64,000 nucleotides of DNA from Rhizobium leguminosarum (GCF_017876795.1 NZ_JAGIOR010000003.1:1-64000); one strand, 5' to 3'. Shown: positions 1-9,227, counted from the first letter of the stretch. Notes: generated by a model not told the origin, from the sequence alone. Made by a program: numbers and translations.

Positions 1-190
1 CGCGCGCCTTGAAAACTGCCACCAGATTATCCCAGAACAGCCAGTGCGCGGGCCATTCGAAATCGAGGCGGGACGCTTCGGATTTCGATTTGACAGCCTG
101 CAGAGCGACGAAAACAAAAGGCATCACGAAGATGACCGTTGCGACGGCAAGGGCTATCGCGCCGGTCACATAAGGGCGGATGCGTCTCAT
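1..190 (-). CDS. Carbohydrate ABC transporter permease, MalG type (partial, cut by window start)
   Basis: Only the first 63 codons are in the window. Read on the minus strand the product starts MRRIRPYVTGAIALAVATV and continues with a hydrophobic first membrane segment, then a periplasmic stretch rich in S, E and F/W. This is the usual N-terminus of MalG-type (CUT1) inner-membrane permeases. The ATG (188-190) overlaps the TGA of the upstream permease gene by the ATGA arrangement, so the two permeases are translationally coupled. It should form the heterodimeric channel with that permease and serve the binding protein at 1124-2407. The rest of the gene and the ATPase lie outside the window. 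Confidence 0.85.
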   Translation of the reverse strand, partial: MRRIRPYVTGAIALAVATVIFVMPFVFVALQAVKSKSEASRLDFEWPAHWLFWDNLVAVFKAR

Positions 191-1065
191 TCTTCGACCC
201 CGCGTCGGTTGAACCAAAGGGTGAGCGGCAGGATGATTGCGGCGATCAGCGCGAACAGGATGACGTTTCCGGCCGTCGACAGGCCGTAAAAGCCCGCCTG
301 ATACTGCTTGTAGATGACTGAAGCGATCACATCCGAGGAGAAGCCTGGCCCGCCGCGGGTCATCGCCCATATCAGGTCGAAAGATCGAAGCCCGCCGATC
401 AGGGATAAGGTCACCACGGTGATGGTGGCGGGGCGCACGAGCGGCAGGGTGATCCGGAAAAACTGCTGAAGACGGGTCGCTCCGTCGATTCTCGCCGCCT
501 CATAATAATCGGGGCTGATCGCGGCGAGACCGGCGATGAAGATCAGGGTGGCAAGGCCGACACCCTTCCACAGATCGACCAGGGCCACCGAAAAAAGCGC
601 GAGCCCCGGATCGGTCAGCCATCCCGGCCCGGGGATGCCGAGCGTTTCGAGCGTGACATTGATGATGCCCTTGGTCGGATGCATCATCACCGTGAAGGTG
701 ATGCCGATGCCGATCGTCGAGACCAGGACGGGAAAGAAGACCAGCGTGCGCAGGAAGCCGCGGGCGAAGATATTGCTGGTCAGCAGCACGGCGAGCAGCA
801 GCCCGCAGACCGTCTTCAGACCGGAGGTCGTTACCGCATAGATCAGCGTGTTGACCAGCCCCTTGACCAGGAACGGTTCGGAAAAGAACTGCTGGAAGTT
901 TTCGAGCCCGATGAATTCGGCCGTCGAAAGGTCCCAGCGCGTCAGGCTGAACCAGAGAGAGGATACGGTGGGAACGAGAAACAGCACGCCGTAGACGATT
1001 GCGGCGGGAATGAAGAACCACAGCGGGTAGGGCGATTTGCGCAAGCGGGGGCGTGTCTCGGTCAT
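187..1065 (-). CDS. Carbohydrate ABC transporter permease, MalF/UgpA type
   Basis: A 292-residue inner-membrane permease of the CUT1 sugar-uptake family. The start MTETRPRLRK at 1065 was preferred over the longer open frame (to 1176) because a GAAGAGA-like ribosome site lies just upstream and the extension is not hydrophobic. Membrane segments begin at about residue 15, and the C-terminal third holds the EAA-type coupling region (YYEAARIDGATRLQQFFRIT), which contacts the ATPase. It lies between the binding-protein gene, 58 bases upstream, and the second permease, which overlaps its stop. Next to a GH78 rhamnosidase the likely substrate is a rhamnose-containing oligosaccharide or glycoside; that is inferred from context. 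Confidence 0.9.
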   Translation of the reverse strand: MTETRPRLRKSPYPLWFFIPAAIVYGVLFLVPTVSSLWFSLTRWDLSTAEFIGLENFQQFFSEPFLVKGLVNTLIYAVTTSGLKTVCGLLLAVLLTSNIFARGFLRTLVFFPVLVSTIGIGITFTVMMHPTKGIINVTLETLGIPGPGWLTDPGLALFSVALVDLWKGVGLATLIFIAGLAAISPDYYEAARIDGATRLQQFFRITLPLVRPATITVVTLSLIGGLRSFDLIWAMTRGGPGFSSDVIASVIYKQYQAGFYGLSTAGNVILFALIAAIILPLTLWFNRRGVEE

Positions 1066-1123
1066 ATCAATCTCTTCGATCGGCGAACCTCGCCCCATCG
1101 GGAGCGAGGTTGCCGAACGGTCG

Positions 1124-2407
1124 CTACCAGTTGGGCAGGCCGAGTTGCTTGGCCTGCTTGCGTACATCGTCGTCATAGAGTTTCGCTGCCTCGGCGGGCT
1201 GCCGGATGCCGGAGCCGACTTCGACGGTGATCTGCTCGAGAGCCGGTCCCTTGACCGGCGAAACGAATTCCAGCGCCGGGGTCGTCTTATCCTTGGCCTC
1301 GAAATAGGGGAGCATGTCTTTTATCGCGGGCGGTACGTCGGCAGGTAGGTCGCAGCCGTCGACCAGCGACGGCCCCTGGACGGCGTTGGTTTCCACCATG
1401 ACCTTGCAGCCTTCGACGCTTCCGGCGAAATCGACGAATTTCCGCGTTTCCTCGGCGTGCTGGCTGCTCGTCGGAATATAAAGAGCCGGCGGCATCCAGA
1501 CCGTCAGGCCATTGATCGCCGCATCGTCACCCGGCTGGGCGAAGAAGCCGACATCTGCGAGGTTCTCCGGATAATTCTGTTTGAGCGCACTGACCGCGAA
1601 GCTCAGCATCGGATAATGCGCTGCCTCGCCGGTCGACACCATTCTCAAGCCATCGTCGTAGCTTGCCGCGCCGAAGTCCTCGTTCATCAAGCCGGCGTCG
1701 TGAACGTCCTTCAGCCGTTCGAAGCCCTTCATGGCCGCTGGTGTTTCGGCATATTTCGCCTTGTTGGCGGTATAATCGGCAGCGAAGTTGGGCACGGCGG
1801 CATGCAGGTTGTAATAATCGGCCAGAACGAACAGCTGCGAGGTCCAGGTGTCACGATAAGTCTGCGCCACCGCGACCTTGCCCGATGCCTTGACCTTGGC
1901 GTTGTTGGCCATGAAATCAGCCCATGTCTTCGGGACGGACAGGCCGAGGTCCTGATAGATTTTCCTGTTATAAAGAATCCCGCCGGCCATCGCCGTGCCG
2001 AAGGGAACGCCGTAGACCTTGCCGTCGGCGCGGACCACCGCCTTGAAACCTTCGTCCACCTTCGCCTGCGACGACAGGCCGCTCAGATCGACAAGCGTTT
2101 GCGTGGGCTTCAGCGCCTGTAACAGCGAACCGGAATTGTAGAGGAACACATCGGACATCTCCCCCGTCGCCAGCCGCGTCTTGATGATGTTGTCGCCCTC
2201 GCCGCCGCCTGGCCGCTGCTCGATCTCGATCGTCACGTCGGGCGCCTTGGCCTGGTAGGCGGCAACCAGCGCTTCGGCGGCCGCAACCGTGTCGGGGTTG
2301 TTGTCGATCAGGAAGGACAGCGTGGTTTCCGCCTGCGACGGACTGGCCGCGACCAAGGCCAGAAACGCGGATGCGCCCGCGAGAATGCACTTTATCGGAT
2401 GTGTCAT
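1124..2407 (-). CDS. Extracellular sugar-binding protein of ABC transporter (family 1)
   Basis: A 427-residue periplasmic solute-binding protein of the MalE/UgpB class. It has a Sec signal peptide (MTHPIKCILAGASAFLALVA, with a predicted cut after SPSQA near residue 26), then the typical family-1 opening (TTLSFLIDNNPDTVAAAEAL). Aromatic-rich segments such as VWMPPALYIP in the C-terminal half fit carbohydrate stacking. It is the first gene of the transporter group, 37 bases downstream of the rhamnosidase on the same strand, so the four genes probably form one operon under the operator at 4782-4817. Substrate specificity cannot be read from the sequence. Confidence 0.9.
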   Translation of the reverse strand: MTHPIKCILAGASAFLALVAASPSQAETTLSFLIDNNPDTVAAAEALVAAYQAKAPDVTIEIEQRPGGGEGDNIIKTRLATGEMSDVFLYNSGSLLQALKPTQTLVDLSGLSSQAKVDEGFKAVVRADGKVYGVPFGTAMAGGILYNRKIYQDLGLSVPKTWADFMANNAKVKASGKVAVAQTYRDTWTSQLFVLADYYNLHAAVPNFAADYTANKAKYAETPAAMKGFERLKDVHDAGLMNEDFGAASYDDGLRMVSTGEAAHYPMLSFAVSALKQNYPENLADVGFFAQPGDDAAINGLTVWMPPALYIPTSSQHAEETRKFVDFAGSVEGCKVMVETNAVQGPSLVDGCDLPADVPPAIKDMLPYFEAKDKTTPALEFVSPVKGPALEQITVEVGSGIRQPAEAAKLYDDDVRKQAKQLGLPNW

Positions 2408-2444
2408 GACGTTCCTCCTCTGAACGGTGTGACGTGTATGCTCC

Positions 2445-4766
2445 TCAAGAATTGGCTAGGGAAAAGACCAGCTGGTGCGTCCCCGGGGGAAGAACGGCTT
2501 CCTCGACGACAGGCTCCCCGTTGAGCAACGGGTTCTGGTGCCGGCGTCCGGGCCGGAACCGGCCGATGCATCCCTCCGGAAGCGTCAGCACATAGGTGAC
2601 ATCGTTGCCGGTGCAATGCCAGCCGGCCTCGATGCGGCCCTGGCTGATGTCATGATGGGCTGAAACCGGCGAAAGGGACGGAATGGGCACGGGATCGACG
2701 ATCACCTCGGCAAATCCGGGCGCATTCGGGCTCGGCGAAATTCCGGCGACGCATTCGAACAGCCACTGGCAGACGGCGCCATAGGCGTAGTGGTTGTAGC
2801 TGTTCATGTCGGGTTCGTAGATGGTGCCGTCCGGCGCCATCGAATCCCAGCGCTCCCAGATCGTCGTCGCCCCCTTCGAGACCTGGTAGAGCCAGCCGGG
2901 CACGTCCTCCTGCAGGAAGACCTTTTCGGCAAGGTCATCCATGCCAAGCTTCGTCAGCGCCGGCAGCAGGGCAGGCGTGCCGATGAAGCCGGTGCCGATC
3001 TTGTAATCGGCATCGATGATCACCTGCCGGAAATGCTGCCGGGCGGCCTCATGATGCTCCGCCGGTATCAGCTCGTGGAGGAAGGCCAGCGCATAGGAGG
3101 TCTGGTCGTTATGCGCCAGCCGTCCGGCCGGCGTGATGAACTCGTTGGCGAATGTCTGCCGGATCTCGCCGGCGCGCCGCCTCATCTGATCTTCAAGCTT
3201 GTGCTCGCCGAGAACGGCGGCAATCCTTGCCAGAAGGTCGGTCGAGATGAAGTGATAGAGCGTCGCCGCGCAGTCGTCGGCGATCGTCGGGCGCGGTTTG
3301 CGGTTATCGCCGACCGGCTGCAGCCAGTCGCCGAAGGTAAAACCGCGGTCGCCCCAGCGGGATGGCGGCTGTACAAGTGGGCCATCCGAGATCGACCAGA
3401 CAAAATCGACCCAGCGGACCATGGAATCCAGGCACTCGGCCAGAACGGCCCGGTCACCGTAGTGGGTATAAAGAACCCAGGGAATGACGACGATCGCATC
3501 GCCCCAGCCGGTCGAGCCGGCATAGCCCGGGAAATCGGCGGGATGCAGACGGGTCGGATCCGGCGAAAAATGCGAGACGGCGCCGTCCTCGCGCTGGTCG
3601 GCCATCACATCGCGCAGATATTTCCGGAGGAAAGACTGGCTGTCGCTCAGCCAGCAGGCGGTTGCGGCAAACACCTGGGCGTCGCCGGTCCAGCCCAGGC
3701 GTTCGTCGCGCTGCGGGCAATCTGTGGGTACTTCGACGAAATTGGCGCGCTGTGACCAGATGGTGTTCTCAACGAGCCGATTGACGAGCGGGTTGCCCGA
3801 TGTGAAACCGCCGGCCGGCTCGGGCACCGACGAAATCGGGATGGACGCGATTGCGATAACCTCAGCAGCGCCCTTGATTGTCACCCTGGCATAACGGAAG
3901 CCATGGAAGGTGAAGTGCGGCGCATAGGTCTCATCGCCGTCGCCCCGCACCGTATAGACGGTCTGGGCCACGGCCGTGCGATAATTGCGATTGTCGAAAT
4001 GGCGATCGGGACCGAGCACTTCCGAATGCTCCACCCGCACTTCGGCGCCGGCAGCGCCGCGGACTGTGTATCTGACGTAACCGCCGACATTCTGGCCGAA
4101 ATCGTAGATCGTCCTGCCGTCATCGTCGCTCCAGCTTTCGACGGGAGCAAGCGGCTGCAATTCGCGAACCGCCGCGGTTTCATGCGCGACGAGCAGCGCC
4201 CTGTCGAACGGCAATATCTCGGTGCCATGAGTCTCAATGAGATTTTCCGCGCGTGCATCATAGATCTCGCCGAAATAGATTCCCGACTGCAGGATCGGCA
4301 GCAGACCGCTGCGCCACGTGGTGTCGGTGGAAAGAACGGTGCCACCCGGTCCGAGCAGATCCGCAATGGCGCCGATCCTGTCGCCCCAGCAGTTCGGGAT
4401 CGGCTTGGCGCCCCACATCAACGGCGACCGGTACCATCCGTCGGCAAGCCAGATCTCGATGCGGTTCAGGCCCTGCTTGAGCAGGTGCGAGACATCGTAT
4501 CGCTGATAGGCAATGCGGTCGTCGTAGTTCGTCCAGCCTGGCGTCAACAGATCGTCGCTGACGCGGGCGCCGTTGATGAAGCAGCGGTAGAGGCCAAGTG
4601 CGGAGATGAACAGTTCGACCGGAAGCCCAGTGCTATCATGTTCGAACGTTTTGCAGACAAAGCTTGCGGCCGTTCCCTGACCGCTATCCGAGAGCGGCGC
4701 GATCATGTTTCCGGACCAGGCACGCGAAACCAGATTGCCGCTGATGGCTGCCGGCTGAAAGTTCAT
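2445..4766 (-). CDS. Alpha-L-rhamnosidase, glycoside hydrolase family 78
   Basis: A 773-residue enzyme that removes terminal alpha-L-rhamnose from glycosides or pectic oligosaccharides by inversion. The N-terminal beta domains (with FISALGLYRCFINGARVSD and the LNRIEIWLADGWYRS region) precede the (alpha/alpha)6 barrel, which carries the GH78 hallmark DCPQRDERLGWTGD at about residues 348-361. A C-terminal beta domain follows the WERWDSM and NSYNHYAYGAV segments. No signal peptide is seen, so it is probably cytoplasmic and acts on imported material. The start at 4766 has a GGGAG ribosome site; a longer frame to 4832 would run through the operator. It heads the operon with the sugar transporter and faces the LacI gene. 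Confidence 0.93.
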   Translation of the reverse strand: MNFQPAAISGNLVSRAWSGNMIAPLSDSGQGTAASFVCKTFEHDSTGLPVELFISALGLYRCFINGARVSDDLLTPGWTNYDDRIAYQRYDVSHLLKQGLNRIEIWLADGWYRSPLMWGAKPIPNCWGDRIGAIADLLGPGGTVLSTDTTWRSGLLPILQSGIYFGEIYDARAENLIETHGTEILPFDRALLVAHETAAVRELQPLAPVESWSDDDGRTIYDFGQNVGGYVRYTVRGAAGAEVRVEHSEVLGPDRHFDNRNYRTAVAQTVYTVRGDGDETYAPHFTFHGFRYARVTIKGAAEVIAIASIPISSVPEPAGGFTSGNPLVNRLVENTIWSQRANFVEVPTDCPQRDERLGWTGDAQVFAATACWLSDSQSFLRKYLRDVMADQREDGAVSHFSPDPTRLHPADFPGYAGSTGWGDAIVVIPWVLYTHYGDRAVLAECLDSMVRWVDFVWSISDGPLVQPPSRWGDRGFTFGDWLQPVGDNRKPRPTIADDCAATLYHFISTDLLARIAAVLGEHKLEDQMRRRAGEIRQTFANEFITPAGRLAHNDQTSYALAFLHELIPAEHHEAARQHFRQVIIDADYKIGTGFIGTPALLPALTKLGMDDLAEKVFLQEDVPGWLYQVSKGATTIWERWDSMAPDGTIYEPDMNSYNHYAYGAVCQWLFECVAGISPSPNAPGFAEVIVDPVPIPSLSPVSAHHDISQGRIEAGWHCTGNDVTYVLTLPEGCIGRFRPGRRHQNPLLNGEPVVEEAVLPPGTHQLVFSLANS

Positions 4767-4781
4767 CAAAGGCTCCCAATG

Positions 4782-4817
4782 AAATGTAGAACGTTCTCCA
4801 TATAACGTTCTACATTT
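4782..4817. promoter_or_regulatory. Paired LacI-type operator between rhamnosidase and lacI genes
   Basis: A perfect 14-bp inverted repeat (AAATGTAGAACGTT at 4782-4795, its complement at 4804-4817) with an 8-bp spacer. Each arm also contains a shorter CG-centred box (AGAACGTTCT on the left, ATAACGTTCT on the right) whose centres are 14 bp apart. CG-centred palindromes are the normal targets of LacI-family proteins. The site lies 16 bp upstream of the rhamnosidase start and about 95 bp upstream of the regulator start, so it could control both directions. Confidence 0.7.
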
Positions 4818-4912
4818 TTTTAGGAAGTGCAATAGAAATTTCGTTGCCGGTCTGCCATGGTGGTTCTGCGGGCGCGATTGTTGACGACTCGCAGCCGCAA
4901 GCCAGAGATTTC

Positions 4913-5962
4913 ATGTCCATCGAAGACAAACAAAAGCTGCAACGAAACGATCGCGTGACGATCCGGACTGTGGCAGCCCATGCAGGCGTATCGGTCGCGG
5001 CGGTTTCCAAGGTGATGCGAAACGCCTATGGCGTCAGCGAGGCCCTGCGCGCCAAGGTGACGGATGCCATCGAAGCGCTCGGATATCGCCCTTCGCGGGC
5101 GGCACGGGGCTTGCGCGGCCGCAGTTTCACCATCGGCGTGCTCCTGATCGACATCCGCAATCCCTTCCTTCCTGAAGTGATCGCCGGTGTGAACGGGGTG
5201 CTGGCGCCCTCGCACTATCAGGCGATGATCGGCGTCAGCGATGCGCGCGTGCAACTGGAGACGTCATTGATCGAGTCGATGATCGACTACAAGATGGACG
5301 GCCTTGTCCTTGTTGCGCCGCGCTTGCCCTCGGAGATCCTCGCCAAGTTCGCGGTCCAGATTCCGATCGTCGCGGTCGGTTACCACGATGCCAGCGCCAC
5401 GGCCTTCGATACCGTCAATGCCGACGATCAGCGCGGGGCGGAAATCGCGGTGGAAGCGCTTCTTGCCTGCGGCTATCGCGGCATTGAAATGCTGAGCCTC
5501 GGCGAGCGCGAGGGGCACGCGGTCTCCGTCGTCCGTCAGCGTGAGATCGGTTACCGCCGGGCGATGCAACGCGGCGGGTTCGGCGGCTCCGCGCCGATCG
5601 GCAAAATTCCCATGGCTTCGCCAAAGCGGGAAGAAGCGATGCGAAAATTCCTGTCGAGGCAAGACAGGCCGCGCGCCGTGTTCTGCTGGAGCGATCTCGA
5701 CGCCATCACCCTTCTCAGCCTGGCGATGGACATGGGCGTGCGCGTGCCCGACGACCTTGCCGTCATCGGATACGACAATTCATCGACCGCAGCCCTCGGC
5801 CTTGTCAATCTCGCCAGCATCGATCAGTCGGGCAGGGAACTCGGCCAAGTCGCCACCCGGGCCCTCATTTCCAGAATTGAAGGCCGCACCGCATCCGAGC
5901 ATATTCTCCAGACACCGTCGCTGGTCAGCCGCAACAGCCTGGCCCGGTCCGATACGAAATAG
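4913..5962 (+). CDS. LacI family transcriptional regulator
   Basis: A 349-residue regulator. The N-terminal helix-turn-helix (VTIRTVAAHAGVSVAAVSKVM) and hinge helix (SRAARGLRGR) are followed by a periplasmic-binding-like effector domain ending with the usual DDLAVIGYDNSSTAALG segment and SIDQSG. The start at 4913 (MSIEDKQ) is chosen because the helix-turn-helix follows at a normal distance; an in-frame start at 4844 would add 23 residues of non-conserved sequence. It is divergent from the rhamnosidase/transporter operon and the paired operator lies between them, so it probably represses that operon until a rhamnose-derived inducer binds. The effector is inferred, not visible. Confidence 0.88.
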   Translation: MSIEDKQKLQRNDRVTIRTVAAHAGVSVAAVSKVMRNAYGVSEALRAKVTDAIEALGYRPSRAARGLRGRSFTIGVLLIDIRNPFLPEVIAGVNGVLAPSHYQAMIGVSDARVQLETSLIESMIDYKMDGLVLVAPRLPSEILAKFAVQIPIVAVGYHDASATAFDTVNADDQRGAEIAVEALLACGYRGIEMLSLGEREGHAVSVVRQREIGYRRAMQRGGFGGSAPIGKIPMASPKREEAMRKFLSRQDRPRAVFCWSDLDAITLLSLAMDMGVRVPDDLAVIGYDNSSTAALGLVNLASIDQSGRELGQVATRALISRIEGRTASEHILQTPSLVSRNSLARSDTK

Positions 5963-6038
5963 CGCTGATGGGTAAGACCGCAGCGGCTGTCCGCACTCGC
6001 CGGCCCGTCAGCCCGCGCAGCAAGAGCAGGAAAACAAA

Positions 6039-7181
6039 ATGTCGTGGCAGCACCCCGTACCCCGCATAACCGATGAGGAGCGGCAGAGCCGCCTCAGCCG
6101 GCTTCGGCAAATGATCGAAGCTCACGGCTTGGCTGGCATGCTTCTCGGACCGACCGAAAGCCTGCGTTATTTCACCGGGCTCGTCTGGCATCCGAGCGAA
6201 AGGTTTATCGGCGCCCTCGTTACGCCGACGGCCGTTTCCTACATCGTTCCCGGTTTCGAGCGCAGCCGCGTCGAAACCCTGCCGCATCTGCCGGGGGAAA
6301 TCCTGGTCTGGGAAGAGGAGGAGAGCAGCGCTGCTCTCATCGGGCGCCTTGTCGGCCAAGGCGGCAGGCTCGCCCTCGATGATGGGTTACCGCTTTTCTT
6401 CTATCACGCCCTAGCCGCGGCAATGGGCGCCGAAAGGCTTGTCGATGGCGGACGGCTGATCCGCGATCTGCGTCGGATCAAATCGGCCGCCGAGATCGCG
6501 CTCATTCAATATGCGATGAACCTGACGCTCGACGTCCACAGGCATGTGCATGTGCTGTTGAAACCCGGAATCAAATCATCCGAGGTGGTCGATTTCATCG
6601 ATCGCCGGCATCGCCAGGCCGGCGCCGATACCGGCTCGACATTCTGCATCGTCTCGTTTGGCGCCGCGACGGCGCTTCCGCATGGCGCCGACGGCGATCA
6701 GGTCCTCGGCCGCGACGACGTCATCCTCGTCGACACCGGCTGCCGGATCGACGGGTATCATTCCGATATCACCCGGACTTACATGCTGGAGGGCGGCGAC
6801 AGCGCCTTCGAACGCGCCTGGTGGATCGAACGCGAGGCACAGCAGGCCGTCTTCGACGCCGCCCGGATCGGCGCCGCCTGCTCGAGCCTCGACGGTGCCG
6901 CCTGCAAGGTGCTTGCCAAACATTCCCTCGGCCCCAACTACCGCCTGCCGGGTTTGCCGCACCGCGCCGGTCATGGGCTCGGATTGGAGATCCATGAGGA
7001 GCCCTATATCGTTCGCGGCAACGACACGCCACTTGCCGCCGGCATGTGTTTTTCCAACGAGCCGATGATCGTCTTTCCCGAAAAATTCGGGATCCGGCTG
7101 GAGGACCATATCTACATGGCCGCCGAGGGACCGCGCTGGTTCGCCAATCCCGCGACAGGCCCGACCGAGCCGTTCTCGTGA
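6039..7181 (+). CDS. M24 family metallopeptidase, Xaa-Pro aminopeptidase/dipeptidase type
   Basis: A 380-residue cytoplasmic peptidase of the creatinase/prolidase (pita-bread) fold. An N-terminal domain (about 1-140) with the ESLRYFTGLVWHPSERF segment precedes the catalytic domain. The metal ligands expected for M24 are visible: the two Asp in VDTGCRIDGYHSDITRTY, His in PHRAGHGLGLEIHEEP, Glu in FSNEPMI and Glu in IRLEDHIY. It probably releases an N-terminal residue before proline or cleaves an Xaa-Pro dipeptide. It sits 76 bases after the LacI gene on the same strand and may be cotranscribed, although a peptidase has no clear role in rhamnoside use. Confidence 0.88.
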   Translation: MSWQHPVPRITDEERQSRLSRLRQMIEAHGLAGMLLGPTESLRYFTGLVWHPSERFIGALVTPTAVSYIVPGFERSRVETLPHLPGEILVWEEEESSAALIGRLVGQGGRLALDDGLPLFFYHALAAAMGAERLVDGGRLIRDLRRIKSAAEIALIQYAMNLTLDVHRHVHVLLKPGIKSSEVVDFIDRRHRQAGADTGSTFCIVSFGAATALPHGADGDQVLGRDDVILVDTGCRIDGYHSDITRTYMLEGGDSAFERAWWIEREAQQAVFDAARIGAACSSLDGAACKVLAKHSLGPNYRLPGLPHRAGHGLGLEIHEEPYIVRGNDTPLAAGMCFSNEPMIVFPEKFGIRLEDHIYMAAEGPRWFANPATGPTEPFS

Positions 7182-7512
7182 GCGGGCGCCATGTCTTAGT
7201 CGCGCGGGGCGGCTAGGACCTCTGCCAGAAGTTATGACTCTTTGGCCTTCATTTCTCGGCAGGCTTTTGCGGGTTTGACGCAGGTTTGTGCGGCAACGCG
7301 GCGCATGGGCTTGCGATGCCGCGGCTGAGGCACGGCCTCACAGGCACCGATTTGCTACGTCCTGCCGACGCTTCGTGAGAAAATGATTCCGGAAATCTGC
7401 GCATTACTACGGCAAGTTGATCCGCTTTTCCGCGAAGATTAGAACATTTTCGCCTCGCATTAGTACACTAAATATATAGATTAAATTAAGCAAATACGGG
7501 AACGCCTGCATC
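7182..7512. other. Intergenic region upstream of the organosulfur operon
   Basis: No gene is seen. The first two thirds are GC-rich without a convincing frame. The last 80 bases before the msuE start are markedly AT-rich (7440-7500, with runs such as AAATATATAGATTAAATTAAG), as expected for a promoter, but no clear -35/-10 pair or sigma-54 element with correct spacing could be fixed. Confidence 0.5.
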
Positions 7513-8085
7513 ATGAACATCCTAGTGCTCAGCGGCAATGTCAAAAGACCGTCCCGGACGGCGTCCTTGGTGAGTGTTATCGCCGATCGCCTGCGGCAAC
7601 GCATCGGTGGCCACCTGCAGTCCATCGAGCTTGTCGACGCAGCTCCGGTGCTGTTTTGTGCGCTTCGAGCGGATCAGCTCGACACCGAAGGCAAGGCGAT
7701 CATCGCTGCGGTTGAGGGCGCCGATATCATCATCGTCGGATCGCCGGCCTATCGTGCATCCTACAGCGGCGCGCTGAAACACCTCTTCGACCTCGTCGAT
7801 TATCGAGCACTGGCGGACAAGCGCGTTGTCCTGGCCGCAACGGGCGGCACGCCATTGCACGGCCTGATGCTCGAGCACCAATTGCGGCCGCTCTTCGGCT
7901 TCTTCAATGCAATGACCGTTCCGACCGCGGTCTATGCGCTCGAGGACGACTTCGCCAATCACCAACTCACAAATCCTGCCGTCCTCGAGCGCATCGATCG
8001 AGCCATCGAGGAGATCGCGGCAATCATGCCGGCGGCCAATACCGAAGCGACCCTCACGGGCAAGCGCAGCGGATTGGCGGCTTAG
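7513..8085 (+). CDS. msuE: NADPH-dependent FMN reductase, MsuE/SsuE type
   Basis: A 190-residue flavodoxin-fold reductase that supplies reduced FMN to a two-component monooxygenase. The N-terminal phosphate-binding loop (SGNVKRPSRT, residues about 7-16) and the GSPAYRASYSGALKHLFD segment around residues 76-93 match the SsuE/MsuE family, as does the length. It is the first gene of the sulfur operon, 32 bases before sfnG, so the partner oxygenase is probably SfnG. The AT-rich stretch directly upstream is the likely promoter region. Distinguishing MsuE from SsuE rests on the neighbours, because no ssuD gene is present. Confidence 0.88.
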   Translation: MNILVLSGNVKRPSRTASLVSVIADRLRQRIGGHLQSIELVDAAPVLFCALRADQLDTEGKAIIAAVEGADIIIVGSPAYRASYSGALKHLFDLVDYRALADKRVVLAATGGTPLHGLMLEHQLRPLFGFFNAMTVPTAVYALEDDFANHQLTNPAVLERIDRAIEEIAAIMPAANTEATLTGKRSGLAA

Positions 8086-8117
8086 CGCATAGAACGAAAT
8101 TCAAGAGGGAGCCTTAC

Positions 8118-9227
8118 ATGACTTTTTCCAATGCTTCGAACGATCCGGTCAAATTTGCTTATTGGGTGCCGAATGTTTCGGGCGGCCTGGTGATTTCGGA
8201 CATCGAGCAGCGCACAAGCTGGACGATCGAATACAACAGAAAGCTTGCGCAGATCGCCGAAGCGAGCGGTTTCGACTATGCCCTGAGCCAGATCCGGTTC
8301 ACCGCAGGTTACGGCGCGGAATTTCAGCACGAGTCCGTTTCGTTCAGCCACGCCCTGCTTGAATCGACGACGACGTTGAAGGTAATCGCGGCGATCCTGC
8401 CCGGTCCCTGGAATCCGGCCGTTGCTGCCAAACAGATTGCGACCATCAATCATCTGACCAATGGGCGTGTCGCCGTCAATATCGTCAGCGGCTGGTTCCG
8501 CGGCGAATTCACCGCCATCGGCGAGCATTGGCTCGACCATGACGAGCGTTATCGTCGGTCGGAGGAGTTCATTCGCGCGCTTCGCGGCATTTGGACCGAA
8601 GACAACTTCACCTTCCGCGGCGATTTCTATCGCTTCAACGATTATTCGCTGAAGCCGAAGCCGATCGATCCGCAACCGGAAATCTTCCAGGGAGGCTCTT
8701 CGCGTGCGGCGCGCGATATGGCGGCACGTGTCTCCGACTGGTATTTCACCAACGGCAATACGCCGGCTGAAATTCGCAAGCAGGTCGACGACCTTAAGTC
8801 GAAGGCCGAGACGAACGGGCATTCCGTCCGGGTCGGGGTCAACGCTTTTGCGATCGTCCGCGAGACGGAAGAGGAAGCCAAGGCGGTTCTCGCCGAAATC
8901 ATCGAGAAGGCCAATCCCGAGGCGGTAAACGCTTTCGGGCATGAGGTGAAGAACGCCGGCAAGGCCTCGCCCGAAGGCGAGGGCAACTGGGCGAAGTCTT
9001 CTTTCGAGGATCTCGTACAATATAATGACGGCTTCCGCTCGAACCTTATCGGCACGCCCCGACAGGTCGCGGAAAGGATCGTCGAGCTCAAGCGGGCAGG
9101 TGCGGACTTGATCCTGCTCGGCTTCCTGCATTTCCAGGAAGAGGTCGCCTATTTCGGCGAGCATGTGATTCCGCTCGTCCGCGAACTCGAAGAAACAGCC
9201 AAGGCGCAGGCAGTGGCTGCCGAATAA
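8118..9227 (+). CDS. sfnG: Dimethylsulfone monooxygenase SfnG (FMNH2-dependent)
   Basis: A 369-residue bacterial-luciferase-like enzyme. In Pseudomonas SfnG oxidises dimethylsulfone to methanesulfinate using FMNH2 and O2. The opening (PVKFAYWVPNVSGGLVISDIEQRTSW), the NIVSGWFRGEFTAIGEHWLDHDERYRRSEEF block and the late LIGTPRQVAERIVELKRAGADLILLGFLHF segment are typical of the family, as is the length. The preceding FMN reductase gives the flavin source, and an SfnB-type gene closes the operon. The sulfinate/sulfonate steps downstream (an MsuD-type enzyme) are not in the window. Confidence 0.9.
   Translation: MTFSNASNDPVKFAYWVPNVSGGLVISDIEQRTSWTIEYNRKLAQIAEASGFDYALSQIRFTAGYGAEFQHESVSFSHALLESTTTLKVIAAILPGPWNPAVAAKQIATINHLTNGRVAVNIVSGWFRGEFTAIGEHWLDHDERYRRSEEFIRALRGIWTEDNFTFRGDFYRFNDYSLKPKPIDPQPEIFQGGSSRAARDMAARVSDWYFTNGNTPAEIRKQVDDLKSKAETNGHSVRVGVNAFAIVRETEEEAKAVLAEIIEKANPEAVNAFGHEVKNAGKASPEGEGNWAKSSFEDLVQYNDGFRSNLIGTPRQVAERIVELKRAGADLILLGFLHFQEEVAYFGEHVIPLVRELEETAKAQAVAAE

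Noticed and set aside
7342..7356. Possible sigma-54 promoter (AGGCACCGATTTGCT) before msuE
   Set aside because: GG and GC are nine, not ten, bases apart and the spacing of this promoter class is strict; no SfnR-type activator gene is nearby.
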